64,000 bases of DNA from Brumimicrobium sp035497735. Lineage in GTDB: Bacteria > Bacteroidota > Bacteroidia > Flavobacteriales_D > Crocinitomicaceae. The stretch spans positions 93,814 to 157,813 of the forward strand of contig DATJCX010000069.1 of the NCBI GenBank assembly GCA_035497735.1. The letters are read 5' to 3'. The translations under genes and the position numbers were made by a program. Below are positions 26,518 through 35,387 of the stretch, piece by piece; the first letter of the stretch is position 1, and each line of letters begins with the position of its first letter. The notes beneath the pieces are model-generated. The model was not told the DNA's origin and searched no databases. It saw nothing but the letters and a program-made list of their open reading frames with translations.

Positions 26518-27672
26518 TTAAGCAAATTTCTGATAAGTTTTCCACCATAGATTGGGGATATCTCCTTTCATAGCCTCATGATAAGTCTCTATACTACATG
26601 GAACCATTTGATGTCTCATGTACTTTGAAGAACTTTCTTTTGGATATGGAACTTCAATCCACCATCTTCCTGATTTGTCGCTTTTGTAAAAAATAATTTC
26701 TTCGTTTAATTCTTCTATAAAAACCCTAAATTTCGTGTAATTTTTTTTGCTTCCTATTGGGAAGTCTCCTTTTCTGTTTTCGTATCCTTCAATGAAATAC
26801 CATATCATTTGGGCCACTAGTTCATCCGTGGTGCTATTTTCCTCACTATAATAGTTAAATATTCCTACTGTCGATAATTTGTCGCTTATTCCGGCATAAC
26901 GCATTATCCTACATGCTTCATGAGCGAATAGACCGTTTGGAGCTGTATATAATGGGTTTTGCATATCACTCGCTCTAATGGCTGCTAAATCCACGCTTAG
27001 GATATCTGTGTTGCGCATGATGGGCTCAGCCAATTCTATAGATTGGTTAATTTCTCCAAGCCTACAAACATCAAAGTAGAGATCATTGAATAAGTCTAAT
27101 GTCTGCTTTGATGTATAATGTCCTTGAAGTCCAATGTTTGAATAGTTGAAAAGATAAGTTGACTGTTGTAATAATATATGACTTAGCCAACCTTGGTGAT
27201 GGATGTTGTTGTTGATGTTTCCTAAATCAAATTGGCTGTCAACTGTTGTTAAGTTGACCAATTGTTCTAGTTTTTCATAGGCATTGTACAGTGCACTGGT
27301 TAGGTCTTGTGAACCTCCAATTAAAACTGGGTTAATGTCTTTTTTTATTAATTCCTGACAAACTGCGTTGATTGCATAGCTTGTGTCTGAAACTGTTTTT
27401 CCAGGCATTATTGTTCCTAGATCGTAAATAGCATCTTCCCAACTTGCTCCTTGAAACAATTGGTAAAGATGCTTTCTGAAGTTGTTTGTAAATCGCGTGC
27501 TATCTATTCCTGAAGCATTTCTATACTCTGGTGCATAAATCAGTGCAATTCCTTTTTTTGATAAATCAGGAAAAATGTTTGGTGTGTGGATCTCTATGAT
27601 GTTACCCAACATTCCTTCTTCGTAAGAACCTTCCGTTTCAACACCTTGAAAGTAGATAGAAATATCCTTCAT
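26518..27672 (-). CDS. Arginase/formimidoylglutamase-fold protein with a degraded metal site
   Basis: A 384-residue ureohydrolase-fold protein. The three motifs that bind the Mn pair in true enzymes are present in position but altered. GG-D-H becomes GGSQD (near residue 119), D-A-H-x-D becomes DSQFD (near 144), and S-x-D-x-D becomes SVDLA (near 228). Both histidines and one aspartate are therefore lost. Databases often call such proteins formimidoylglutamase, but that activity looks unlikely here. A C-terminal extension (about 320-384, FYKSDKSGRWWIEVPYP) is not part of the arginase core. It lies 12 bp after topA in the same direction, between topA and the T9SS cluster. Confidence 0.85.
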   Translation of the reverse strand: MKDISIYFQGVETEGSYEEGMLGNIIEIHTPNIFPDLSKKGIALIYAPEYRNASGIDSTRFTNNFRKHLYQLFQGASWEDAIYDLGTIMPGKTVSDTSYAINAVCQELIKKDINPVLIGGSQDLTSALYNAYEKLEQLVNLTTVDSQFDLGNINNNIHHQGWLSHILLQQSTYLFNYSNIGLQGHYTSKQTLDLFNDLYFDVCRLGEINQSIELAEPIMRNTDILSVDLAAIRASDMQNPLYTAPNGLFAHEACRIMRYAGISDKLSTVGIFNYYSEENSTTDELVAQMIWYFIEGYENRKGDFPIGSKKNYTKFRVFIEELNEEIIFYKSDKSGRWWIEVPYPKESSSKYMRHQMVPCSIETYHEAMKGDIPNLWWKTYQKFA

Positions 27673-27684
27673 TTGCTGCGATAA

Positions 27685-30000
27685 TTATTTTTTAGTGCTT
27701 TTACGTTTTACTGGTTTCTTCGCTGGTTGATTCTCCATTATGTGTAAACATTCTTCGTATGTTAACTCAGCGTATTCAATATCTTTTGGAAGTTTGTAGT
27801 TCTTCTTACCTACTTTTAAGTAAGGTCCCCAACGTCCCTCAAGAATTTGCATGTTTGCATCTTCTTCGAATACTTTGATCATTTTCTTAGCGTCCTCAAT
27901 TCTTTTCTCTTGAATCAATTCAATTGCTCGCTCTAAACTAACTTCCATAGGATCGTCTTCTTTTAGAGAAACGAATTTACCATCATGCTGAACGTATGGA
28001 CCGAAACGACCGATATTTGCTTTAACTACCTTTTCTTCGAAAGTTCCTAACTCTCTTGGAAGTTTGAAGAGGTCTAAAACCTCTTCTAAAGTAATTGTTT
28101 CAATTGATTGATGTGGTAATAAACTTGCGTATTGTGGTTTTTTATCTTCCTCTGTTTCGCCAATTTGTGCCATAGGACCAAAACGACCAATTCTAACGAT
28201 TATTTTTTCGTTTGTCTTAGGGTGGTTTCCAATGAATCTTTCTCCTGAAGCTCTTTCTGAATGCTCTAGCGTGTTTTCTACAGTCTCATGGAAAGGGTGG
28301 TAGAATTTCTTTAGCATTTCTGTCCATTCCATCATTCCTTGAGCGATTTCGTCAAACTCTAACTCTACTTCTGCAGTAAAGTTGTAGTCCATAATGTTTC
28401 CGAAATGTTCAACTAAGAAGTCTGTTACAACTAGCCCAATATCTGTTGGAGATAACTTATTTCTATCTCTACCCGTTATTTCTGTTAACTCTTCTTTGTC
28501 TAAGTTGTTGTTTTTCAGTGTATAAGATAGGTATTTCCTTTCTGTTCCTTCATGTTCCAGTTTTTCAACATATCCTCTTTTTTGAATAGTTGAAATCGTT
28601 GGAGCGTAAGTTGAAGGACGTCCAATTCCTAACTCTTCTAGCTTCTTTACCAGAGAAGCTTCTACATATCTTGGTGGCGCCATTGTAAAGCGTTCCCGTG
28701 CTAAGATAGAGGTTGTAGTAACTTCTTCACCTACTTTTAAGTCAGGAAGCAAGCCTTCTACAGCACTGTCTTCCTCGTCTTCATCAAGGTTTGATTCTAA
28801 GTAGACTTTTAGGAATCCTTCGAATTTAATTACCTCTCCTTTAACTACGAAAATGTCACTAACCTTTGGTGAACCTATTTTAATAGTTGTTCTCTCTAGT
28901 TTGGCAGGTGCCATTTGAGAGGCAATCGAACGTTTCCAAATTAAGTCGTACAATCTGTCTTCATCTCGATTTGCGTTTACCGAAGAAACGTTAAAGTCTG
29001 TTGGACGAATTGCTTCGTGGGCCTCTTGCGCTCCTTTGTTTTTGTTTTGGAACTTTTTTGGATTACTATATTCAGCTCCGTAGTTTTTTGTAATTGTTGC
29101 TTTAGCCGCTTCAATTGCAGTTTCAGATAAACTCACACTATCAGTTCTCATGTACGTGATATGTCCTGCTTCATAAAGTGCCTGAGCAACTTGCATTGTT
29201 TTTGAAACGCTGAAACCAAGTTTTAAACTCGCTTCCTGCTGTAAAGTTGAAGTTGTAAAAGGTGCGCTAGGATTTTTTGTTCCTGGAGCTTTTACTACGT
29301 CAGTAACTGAGAATGTAGCCTCTTTACAATCGTTTAGAAACGCTTCCGTTTCTTTATCTGTATCTAAATTGTGTGCTAAAACACCTGTAAGTTTATCTTT
29401 TCCTTTTGCGAAATTTCCAGTTACTCTGAAGTAACTTTTCGACTTGAAGCTAATGATTTCTCTTTCGCGTTCAACTAATAAACGAACCGCTACCGACTGA
29501 ACTCTACCAGCAGATAAGCTTGGTTTAACTTTTCTCCAAAGAACTGGTGAAAGTTCAAAACCTACTAAACGGTCTAAAATACGTCTAGCTTGTTGTGCGT
29601 TTACCAAATTCTGATCAATTTGACGAGGAGACTCAATCGCTTTCATTACAGCTGTCTTCGTGATTTCGTTAAAAGTGATACGCTTAGTATCTTTATCTTT
29701 TAGTTTTAAAGTTTCGTATAAGTGCCAAGAAATCGCTTCCCCTTCACGGTCCTCATCCGTCGCTAACCACACAGTGTCAACTTCCTTTACTTTCTTTTTA
29801 AGATCACTAACCAAACTCTTTTTGTCTGAACTAACTTCGTACACTGGTTTGAAATTATTATCGACGTCTATTGCCACACCTTTGGAGGCTAAATCACGAA
29901 CGTGTCCGTAACTTGATAGTACAACGAAATCTTTCCCAAGATATCCTTCGATAGTTTTTGCCTTTGCAGGTGACTCAACGATAACTAAATTTTTTGCCAT
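27685..30000 (-). CDS. topA: DNA topoisomerase I
   Basis: A 771-residue type IA topoisomerase that relaxes negative supercoils. The TOPRIM domain opens with NLVIVESPAKAKTIEGYLG and has the metal motif DEDREGEAISWHL near 85-97. The active-site tyrosine lies in YMRTDSVSLS near residue 288. The C-terminal part has repeated Gly-Arg-Phe/Trp-Gly-Pro units (GRFGPMAQIGE, GRFGPYVQHDG, GRWGPYLKVGK) of the Toprim_C-type repeats that replace the zinc fingers found in E. coli. A short basic tail (PAKKPVKRKSTKK) ends the protein. The arginase-fold gene follows 12 bp downstream. Confidence 0.97.
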   Translation of the reverse strand: MAKNLVIVESPAKAKTIEGYLGKDFVVLSSYGHVRDLASKGVAIDVDNNFKPVYEVSSDKKSLVSDLKKKVKEVDTVWLATDEDREGEAISWHLYETLKLKDKDTKRITFNEITKTAVMKAIESPRQIDQNLVNAQQARRILDRLVGFELSPVLWRKVKPSLSAGRVQSVAVRLLVEREREIISFKSKSYFRVTGNFAKGKDKLTGVLAHNLDTDKETEAFLNDCKEATFSVTDVVKAPGTKNPSAPFTTSTLQQEASLKLGFSVSKTMQVAQALYEAGHITYMRTDSVSLSETAIEAAKATITKNYGAEYSNPKKFQNKNKGAQEAHEAIRPTDFNVSSVNANRDEDRLYDLIWKRSIASQMAPAKLERTTIKIGSPKVSDIFVVKGEVIKFEGFLKVYLESNLDEDEEDSAVEGLLPDLKVGEEVTTTSILARERFTMAPPRYVEASLVKKLEELGIGRPSTYAPTISTIQKRGYVEKLEHEGTERKYLSYTLKNNNLDKEELTEITGRDRNKLSPTDIGLVVTDFLVEHFGNIMDYNFTAEVELEFDEIAQGMMEWTEMLKKFYHPFHETVENTLEHSERASGERFIGNHPKTNEKIIVRIGRFGPMAQIGETEEDKKPQYASLLPHQSIETITLEEVLDLFKLPRELGTFEEKVVKANIGRFGPYVQHDGKFVSLKEDDPMEVSLERAIELIQEKRIEDAKKMIKVFEEDANMQILEGRWGPYLKVGKKNYKLPKDIEYAELTYEECLHIMENQPAKKPVKRKSTKK

Positions 30001-30207
30001 TCTTATACCTTATAATATATATGTTTATACGAAACTGTTTGCAAAATAACCTCAAATAATTGCGAAATACAAACTTTCTTCAATATTTGAATTTCTCGCA
30101 CGTTGAAATATATGAAATATTTTGCTTGTTTTGTTGGCTTTGGAGGGTATTTAAAATTATTTAAGAAATTATGTAGGCTGACAATATGACACCTCGATAA
30201 GAATTAA

Positions 30208-30215
30208 TATCTTTG
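30208..30215 (+). promoter_or_regulatory. TAnnTTTG-type -7 box for miaB
   Basis: TATCTTTG exactly matches the Bacteroidota -7 consensus, 26 bp before the miaB ATG. A weak TATG, not TTTG, stands 19 bp further upstream. Confidence 0.5.
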
Positions 30216-30241
30216 CATCCATTAAAAATAAGAAATCATCA

Positions 30242-31666
30242 ATGGGAAATATTTTCGATAAAACACAAGACGAAAGTCGACAAGGTGAAGCTTTAGTTAG
30301 AGAAAGCGTGGCGGGAGATAAAAAAGTGTATTTAGAAAGTTACGGTTGCGCAATGAACTTTTCGGATAGTGAAGTAGTGGCCTCAATTCTTGAAAAAGGT
30401 GGTTATACTACGACAGAAGATTATCAAAAGGCGGATTTGGTTTTGATAAATACTTGCGCTGTTAGAGATAATGCCGAGCAAAGAGTTAGAAATAGGCTAG
30501 CACAATATAATAAGATAAAAAAGGAAAAGCCAGGGATGATTATCGGAATGTTGGGCTGCATGGCTGAACGTTTGAAATCAAAAGTCTTAGAAGAAGAGAA
30601 GCTAGTGGATATTGTTGCTGGTCCTGATTCTTACCGTAGTTTACCTGCTCTAATTGAAGAGGTAGAAGGTGGACAGAAAGCAGTGAACGTTTTACTTTCT
30701 CGTGATGAGACTTATGCTGATATTAGTCCGGTACGTTTGGATAAAAACGGAGTAACTGGTTTTGTTAGTATCACTAGAGGTTGTGACAATATGTGTTCTT
30801 TCTGTGTAGTTCCGTTTACACGTGGGCGTGAAAGAAGTAGAGATCCGCAGACCATCGTTACAGAGTGTCAAGAATTATATGCAAACGGCTATAGAGAAGT
30901 TACTTTGTTAGGGCAAAACGTAAACTCCTATCGTTGGAATATGTCGAGCAAAGGCGAGGTTAAAGACGCTTCAATGCCGACAACTAATTTTGCTGAATTG
31001 TTGGAAATGGTTGCAGAAGGTGTACCGGGGATGCGTATTCGCTTTTCAACGCCACATCCAAAAGATTTTACTGAAGATGTATTGCATGCCATTGCAAAAT
31101 ATAAAAATATTTGTAAATACATTCACTTACCAGTTCAGGCTGGAAGTAGCTCTCTTTTAGAAAGAATGAATAGAGGCTATACAAGAGAATGGTATTTAGA
31201 GCGTGTTGCAGATATTAGAAGAATTCTTCCAGATTGCGGTATTTCTACTGATACAATTTCTGGATTCTGTGGAGAAACAGATGAAGAACATGAAGAAATG
31301 TTGAGTATTATGGAGGAAGTTCGCTATGACGCTGCCTACATGTACAAATATTCAGAACGTCCAAAAACTTTAGCAGAAAGAAAGTACGAAGACGACGTTC
31401 CTGAAGAGATAAAACAAAAAAGATTAGAGGAAGTGATTGCTTTACAGCATAAACACAGTCTTGAAATTCATGAAGAACAAATCGGGAAGATTGAAGAAGT
31501 GTTGATTGAGTCTATCTCTCGTCGTTCAGAAGATCGAATGAAGGGTAGAACAGATAGAAATCTAAAAGTTATTTTTGACCGTAAAAATTCAAAAATAGGA
31601 GACTTTGTAATGGTGAAAATTACGGGGTGTACTTCGGCTAGTTTAGTTGGAGAAATTGTTGAATAA
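30242..31666 (+). CDS. miaB: tRNA-2-methylthio-N6-isopentenyladenosine methylthiotransferase MiaB
   Basis: A 474-residue radical-SAM methylthiotransferase that adds a methylthio group at A37 of tRNAs. The N-terminal cluster domain has cysteines in ESYGCAMNFSDSE, INTCAVRDNAEQR and MLGCMAER. The radical-SAM cluster is RGCDNMCSFCVVPFTRGRE (C-x3-C-x2-C near 181-188). A TRAM domain ends the protein (about 405-470). It is the first gene of a run miaB, sigma-54 activator, lptE, TPR protein and secG, with gaps of 12 bp or fewer, so one transcript is likely. Confidence 0.96.
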   Translation: MGNIFDKTQDESRQGEALVRESVAGDKKVYLESYGCAMNFSDSEVVASILEKGGYTTTEDYQKADLVLINTCAVRDNAEQRVRNRLAQYNKIKKEKPGMIIGMLGCMAERLKSKVLEEEKLVDIVAGPDSYRSLPALIEEVEGGQKAVNVLLSRDETYADISPVRLDKNGVTGFVSITRGCDNMCSFCVVPFTRGRERSRDPQTIVTECQELYANGYREVTLLGQNVNSYRWNMSSKGEVKDASMPTTNFAELLEMVAEGVPGMRIRFSTPHPKDFTEDVLHAIAKYKNICKYIHLPVQAGSSSLLERMNRGYTREWYLERVADIRRILPDCGISTDTISGFCGETDEEHEEMLSIMEEVRYDAAYMYKYSERPKTLAERKYEDDVPEEIKQKRLEEVIALQHKHSLEIHEEQIGKIEEVLIESISRRSEDRMKGRTDRNLKVIFDRKNSKIGDFVMVKITGCTSASLVGEIVE

Positions 31667-31678
31667 TAAAATTGCAAT

Positions 31679-32947
31679 ATGAGTGTTCAAACCATTAAGC
31701 AGAGATTTGGAATTATAGGAAATTCTCCTGGATTAAACCGTGCGTTGGAAGTGGCTATTCAAGTTGCACCAACAGATATTTCTGTATTAGTAACAGGAGA
31801 AAGTGGTACTGGTAAGGAGATTATTCCGCAAGTGATTCATTCTTTAAGCAAGAGAAAGCACGGAAGTTATGTTGCGGTAAACTGTGGAGCTATTCCAGAA
31901 GGAACGATTGATTCTGAACTTTTCGGTCACGAAAAAGGATCGTTTACGGGAGCAACAGGAAGTAGAAAAGGATATTTTGAAGAAGCAGATGGCGGAACTA
32001 TCTTCTTGGACGAAGTTGCCGAACTTCCACAACAAACGCAAGTTAGATTATTGCGTGTTTTAGAAACTGGAGAATTTATGCGCGTAGGTTCTTCAAAGGT
32101 TATCAAAACCGATGTAAGAGTTGTTGCTGCAACCAATGAAAATATGGCTGAGGCTATTCGTAAAGGAAAGTTTCGTGAAGATTTATTGTACAGGTTGAGT
32201 ACAGTTCCTATCAAACTTCCATCTTTGAGAGAAAGAAAAGAAGACATTCACTTATTGTTTAGAAAATTTTCTGTTGATTTTGCAGAAAAATATAGAATGC
32301 CCGCTATTAAATTAGATGACAAGGCAGTTATTGCATTAGAGAATTATTCATGGCCAGGAAACATTCGACAGTTAAAAAATCTTGTTGAACAAATTTCTGT
32401 TATTGAGAATGAAAGGGAAATTGATTTTGAAAAATTGATGAATTACCTTCCAACAGAAACGCCTGAAAATGGTTTGCCGAGTGTGATTGGACAGAAGTCA
32501 GGTGAAAGCGATTCGTTTTCTGATAGAGAGCTTATTTATAAGTTCCTATTTGATATGAAGCGAGACATGAATGAGTTGAAGAAATTGGTAGCTCAGCTGT
32601 TAAAAGGCGAGAAGGATATTAATTTGACAGGACATCAAAGAGATGTTTTAAGCAATGTTTATTCGGACTTTCCTCCAATGAAATCTGCTGGATACCTCGA
32701 AGCTGGAATGTCCAATAGCCCAGCTAGTGAAAAGGATACTTCTCTTCCAGAAGAAGTGACTATTGTCGATGGAGATTATGAAGAGCATGAAGAGGTTGAA
32801 GAGTCTTTATCCTTAGAAGAAAGAGAAAAAGAATACATTCAAAAAGCGTTGGAAAAGCATAGCGGAAAACGAAAGGACGCAGCGCAAGATTTAGGGATTT
32901 CTGAACGTACTTTGTACCGAAAGATTAAAGAGTATAATTTGAAGTAA
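31679..32947 (+). CDS. Sigma-54-dependent transcriptional activator without an N-terminal sensor domain
   Basis: A 422-residue AAA+ activator. The central domain starts within the first 10 residues, so no receiver, PAS or GAF domain is present. Walker A is VTGESGTGKEII near 38-49, the sigma-54 contact loop is GSFTGATGSRKGYFEEADGG near 80-99, and Walker B is TIFLDEVAEL near 100-109. An acidic linker (about 250-380) leads to a Fis-type helix-turn-helix (KRKDAAQDLGISERTLYRKIKEYNLK). Without a sensor domain its control must be by level or by a partner. It lies 12 bp after miaB and 5 bp before lptE. Confidence 0.93.
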   Translation: MSVQTIKQRFGIIGNSPGLNRALEVAIQVAPTDISVLVTGESGTGKEIIPQVIHSLSKRKHGSYVAVNCGAIPEGTIDSELFGHEKGSFTGATGSRKGYFEEADGGTIFLDEVAELPQQTQVRLLRVLETGEFMRVGSSKVIKTDVRVVAATNENMAEAIRKGKFREDLLYRLSTVPIKLPSLRERKEDIHLLFRKFSVDFAEKYRMPAIKLDDKAVIALENYSWPGNIRQLKNLVEQISVIENEREIDFEKLMNYLPTETPENGLPSVIGQKSGESDSFSDRELIYKFLFDMKRDMNELKKLVAQLLKGEKDINLTGHQRDVLSNVYSDFPPMKSAGYLEAGMSNSPASEKDTSLPEEVTIVDGDYEEHEEVEESLSLEEREKEYIQKALEKHSGKRKDAAQDLGISERTLYRKIKEYNLK

Positions 32948-32952
32948 CAGTT

Positions 32953-33465
32953 ATGAAGAAAGCCTTATTGTTTTTAGGAGTCCTATTTTTATTCTCTTCT
33001 TGCTGGCCAACAAGTTTGTCTTTTCGAGATGGAAGTGTTCCGCCCGAATGGAAGAGATTTGTGGTTTATACTTTTGAGAATAAAGCATCTAACGCTCCTA
33101 TTAGCTATTCTTCTGAATTGACTGAGTTGGTGAAGGATGCAGTCCAAAATCGTTTGGGTTTGCGACTTGTTACAGATGAAACAGACGACCCGCAAGTGAT
33201 TATTAATGGAATTGTGAATTCTTATTCTGTAACTCCCTTGTCTTTACAAGATAATGCAGCATCCGTTAAAAATAGATTGACAATTCGTGCGAATTTTAAT
33301 ATCTTTATCCTTTCTCCAAAAGAAGACGAGATGAAATTAAGTAGTTCTCGATTCGTGGACTTTGATGCTTCTCAAGATGTGGGAGCTATTCAAGATCAAT
33401 TGTTGGAAGAAATAAGTGAACAAATTGTACAAGACGTATTAAATAAACTACTTTCGAACTGGTAA
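32953..33465 (+). CDS. lptE: LptE-like LPS-assembly lipoprotein
   Basis: A 170-residue lipoprotein (lipobox LFSSC near residue 17) of the Bacteroidota LptE family. LptE plugs the LptD barrel in lipopolysaccharide export. The pattern is weakly conserved but recognisable: a short N-terminal segment ending in VYTFENKA, a helix (SSELTELVKDAVQNRLGLRLV), a strand region (PQVIINGIVNSYSV) and a C-terminal helix. The position between the sigma-54 activator and the TPR gene before secG is a common arrangement in Bacteroidetes. The stop codon overlaps the next start by one base. Confidence 0.8.
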   Translation: MKKALLFLGVLFLFSSCWPTSLSFRDGSVPPEWKRFVVYTFENKASNAPISYSSELTELVKDAVQNRLGLRLVTDETDDPQVIINGIVNSYSVTPLSLQDNAASVKNRLTIRANFNIFILSPKEDEMKLSSSRFVDFDASQDVGAIQDQLLEEISEQIVQDVLNKLLSNW

Positions 33466-34598
33466 TGTTAAGTTTTTCAGACATATCGAAGTTAATTGAA
33501 AATCCTTCCTTAGTCAAAAAGGAGAATTTGGATGATTTGCGCCAATTGGTTCGGACCTATCCTTATACGGGTATTTTTTCTCAACTTTATTTGAAAGGTT
33601 TAGCCATTAATGATAGAATAGGTTTAGAGCAGGTTTTAAAAACGCAAGCTTATAAAATTCCAGATAGAACTCAACTTTACCACCTGATAGAAGGAGTAGA
33701 TAATGAGCAAATTCAAGAACAGGAGACTGTAGAAGAAGTTGTAAAACTTATTGAAGAGCCTGTTGTGGAAGAAGTTCCAGAGGAAATTATTGAATTTGAT
33801 GTCGCTGATGAATTAATAGTTCAAACGGAAGTTGAGTCATCGACTGAATTAATTCAAGAGGCAGAAAAAGAGCTAGAAACAATCAAAGAGGAAGTTCAAG
33901 AGGAAATCGAAGAAACGGCCGTCGAGGAAGACGAACAAGAGCAGAAAGTTACCACTACCATTCAAATAAGTGAAATAGACGATCTTGAGAAAGATATCTT
34001 AGCGCATGCAGTGAGTTCTTCCATTATTTTTGATGTGAAAGAAGAAGAAGGCGAGGAGATAGAATTTGCCCGATTGAATAGAGAACATTACCCGAGAGGT
34101 TCTTCTGGTGAAGATGAGGAAGACTATGTTTACGAAGATGAAGCTGTAGGGCATGTTGAGATTGAATGGGGAAGTGCGGAGGAAGAGGAGGTAGCAGACG
34201 TTATCGAGACAGTAACCCCACCTGTTCAACAGGAAGATAAAATGGATTTTTCATCTTGGTTAAAACGAGTAACTGAAGGGGAAAAACCAGTTGAAAAAAT
34301 TGAGAAAGTAGTAGAAATTCCTGTTGAAATACCACTGAAAGTGGAGGAAATAGAAAAAAAACAAAATATTTTAGTGGTTGAAAGGAAAAAAACTGCATTC
34401 TTTTCTCCGACCCAAAAAGCGAAAGAAAGTCTTGATGAATCAAGGCTTCCAGTTAGTGAGACCTTAGCAAAAATATATGAGGCACAGGGTAATTATCCGA
34501 AGGCAATTGAATCTTATGAGAAATTAATGGTGAAGAATCCAGAAAAAAATAGTTACTTTGCACTTCAAATTGAATCATTGAAAAGAAAATTAAATTAA
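33465..34598 (+). CDS. Conserved TPR-like protein with a long acidic middle region
   Basis: A 377-residue protein of unknown function. The first 75 residues are folded-looking and helical (LDDLRQLVRTYPYTGIFSQLYLKGLAI). A glutamate-rich, probably disordered region runs from about 80 to 300, with repeated E-E-V and E-E-I steps. The C terminus contains one tetratricopeptide-type helix pair (SETLAKIYEAQGNYPKAIESYEKLMVKNP, about 327-355). No signal peptide or membrane helix is seen. It overlaps lptE by one base and precedes secG by 3 bp, so it belongs to this operon. A role in envelope biogenesis is only suggested by its neighbours. Confidence 0.75.
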   Translation: MLSFSDISKLIENPSLVKKENLDDLRQLVRTYPYTGIFSQLYLKGLAINDRIGLEQVLKTQAYKIPDRTQLYHLIEGVDNEQIQEQETVEEVVKLIEEPVVEEVPEEIIEFDVADELIVQTEVESSTELIQEAEKELETIKEEVQEEIEETAVEEDEQEQKVTTTIQISEIDDLEKDILAHAVSSSIIFDVKEEEGEEIEFARLNREHYPRGSSGEDEEDYVYEDEAVGHVEIEWGSAEEEEVADVIETVTPPVQQEDKMDFSSWLKRVTEGEKPVEKIEKVVEIPVEIPLKVEEIEKKQNILVVERKKTAFFSPTQKAKESLDESRLPVSETLAKIYEAQGNYPKAIESYEKLMVKNPEKNSYFALQIESLKRKLN

Positions 34599-34601
34599 AA
34601 A

Positions 34602-34889
34602 ATGGGAACTTTTATTACTATAGTTATCTTATTAGCATGTATTTTGCTAATTTTATTAGTGTTGATGCAAAACCCTAAAGGTGGTGGTTTTTCAACAGAT
34701 TTCGGTTCATCTCATCAAATTGGTGGGGTTAAGCAAACGAATGCACTTATTGAAAATGCAACATGGAGTTTAGCAGGTATCATTGGAGTATTAAGTATCG
34801 TAATGACGTTGGTTTATCACGAACCAGTTATTGATATGCAAGATAATGCTCAAGATACTGAGCAGCCAATGCAAGATGATGGAGAATAA
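34602..34889 (+). CDS. secG: Preprotein translocase subunit SecG
   Basis: A 95-residue membrane protein with two membrane helices (about 4-22 and 51-70) joined by the conserved cytoplasmic loop LMQNPKGGGFSTDFGSS. SecG assists SecYE during protein export. A short acidic and glutamine-rich tail follows the second helix. It is the last gene of the miaB-lptE-secG run, 3 bp after the TPR gene. Two stem-loops follow its stop codon. Confidence 0.95.
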   Translation: MGTFITIVILLACILLILLVLMQNPKGGGFSTDFGSSHQIGGVKQTNALIENATWSLAGIIGVLSIVMTLVYHEPVIDMQDNAQDTEQPMQDDGE

Positions 34890-34892
34890 TTA

Positions 34893-34930
34893 AGATAAGT
34901 CGGGGAATAGTTTCCGTCCGGTTCTTATCT
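34893..34930 (+). other. Composite stem-loop in the secG 3' region
   Basis: Outer arms AGATAAG and CTTATCT enclose inner pairs CGG/CCG and GGAA/TTCC around a small loop, giving about 14 base pairs in 38 nt. It has no T run, so it is not itself a terminator, and it stands 12 bp before the real terminator hairpin. It may stabilise the transcript end or be part of a 3'-derived small RNA. Confidence 0.5.
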
Positions 34931-34942
34931 AATAAATATTAA

Positions 34943-34978
34943 AATGTCAGTGTGTCAGATACACTGACATTTTTTTTG
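34943..34978 (+). terminator. Intrinsic terminator of the miaB-secG operon
   Basis: Perfect arms AATGTCAGTGT and ACACTGACATT with a 7-nt loop are followed by a run of T. Confidence 0.92.
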
Positions 34979-35032
34979 TTTTAAAGTATCTATTAAAGCT
35001 GGTTTTCTGCCAAAAGAGTCACATATATTGAT

Positions 35033-35047
35033 TGGCACAGAATTCGT
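35033..35047 (+). promoter_or_regulatory. Sigma-54-like -24 element upstream of groES
   Basis: TGGCAC exactly matches the sigma-54 -24 element. The -12 element at the proper distance reads TCGT, not TTGC, so it matches only partly. The site is 44 bp before the groES ATG. No CIRCE element is seen in front of groESL. Low confidence. Confidence 0.3.
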
Positions 35048-35090
35048 CAAATATAGAAACGAAAAGAATTAACATTTAAAATATATTAAT

Positions 35091-35366
35091 ATGTCAACAT
35101 TAAAACCGTTAGCGGATCGTGTGCTGATCGAGCCCACACCCGTAGAAGAGAAAACAGCAAGCGGAATTATTATTCCAGATGCAGCAAAAGAAAAACCTTT
35201 AAAAGGAGTTGTTGTAGCCGTTGGAGGCGGAAAGAAAGATGAACCGATGACTGTTAAAGTTGGAGATGCTGTTCTTTATGGTCAGTACTCTGGTACAGAA
35301 ATCAAAATCGAAGATAAAAAGTATTTAATTATGAAAGAAGCCGACATCTACGGTGTTTTTCAATAA
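35091..35366 (+). CDS. groES: Co-chaperonin GroES
   Basis: A 91-residue co-chaperonin that caps GroEL. The family signature LKPLADRVLIEPTPVEEKTASGIIIPDAAKEKP covers the N-terminal strand and the mobile loop, which carries the GroEL-binding SGIIIP hydrophobic motif. The second half (VGDAVLYGQYSGTEIKIEDKKYLIMKEADIYGV) completes the barrel. It is followed by groEL 21 bp downstream, and the two form one operon between strong terminators. Confidence 0.98.
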   Translation: MSTLKPLADRVLIEPTPVEEKTASGIIIPDAAKEKPLKGVVVAVGGGKKDEPMTVKVGDAVLYGQYSGTEIKIEDKKYLIMKEADIYGVFQ

Positions 35367-35387
35367 ACATTTTAAAAAACTATAGAA

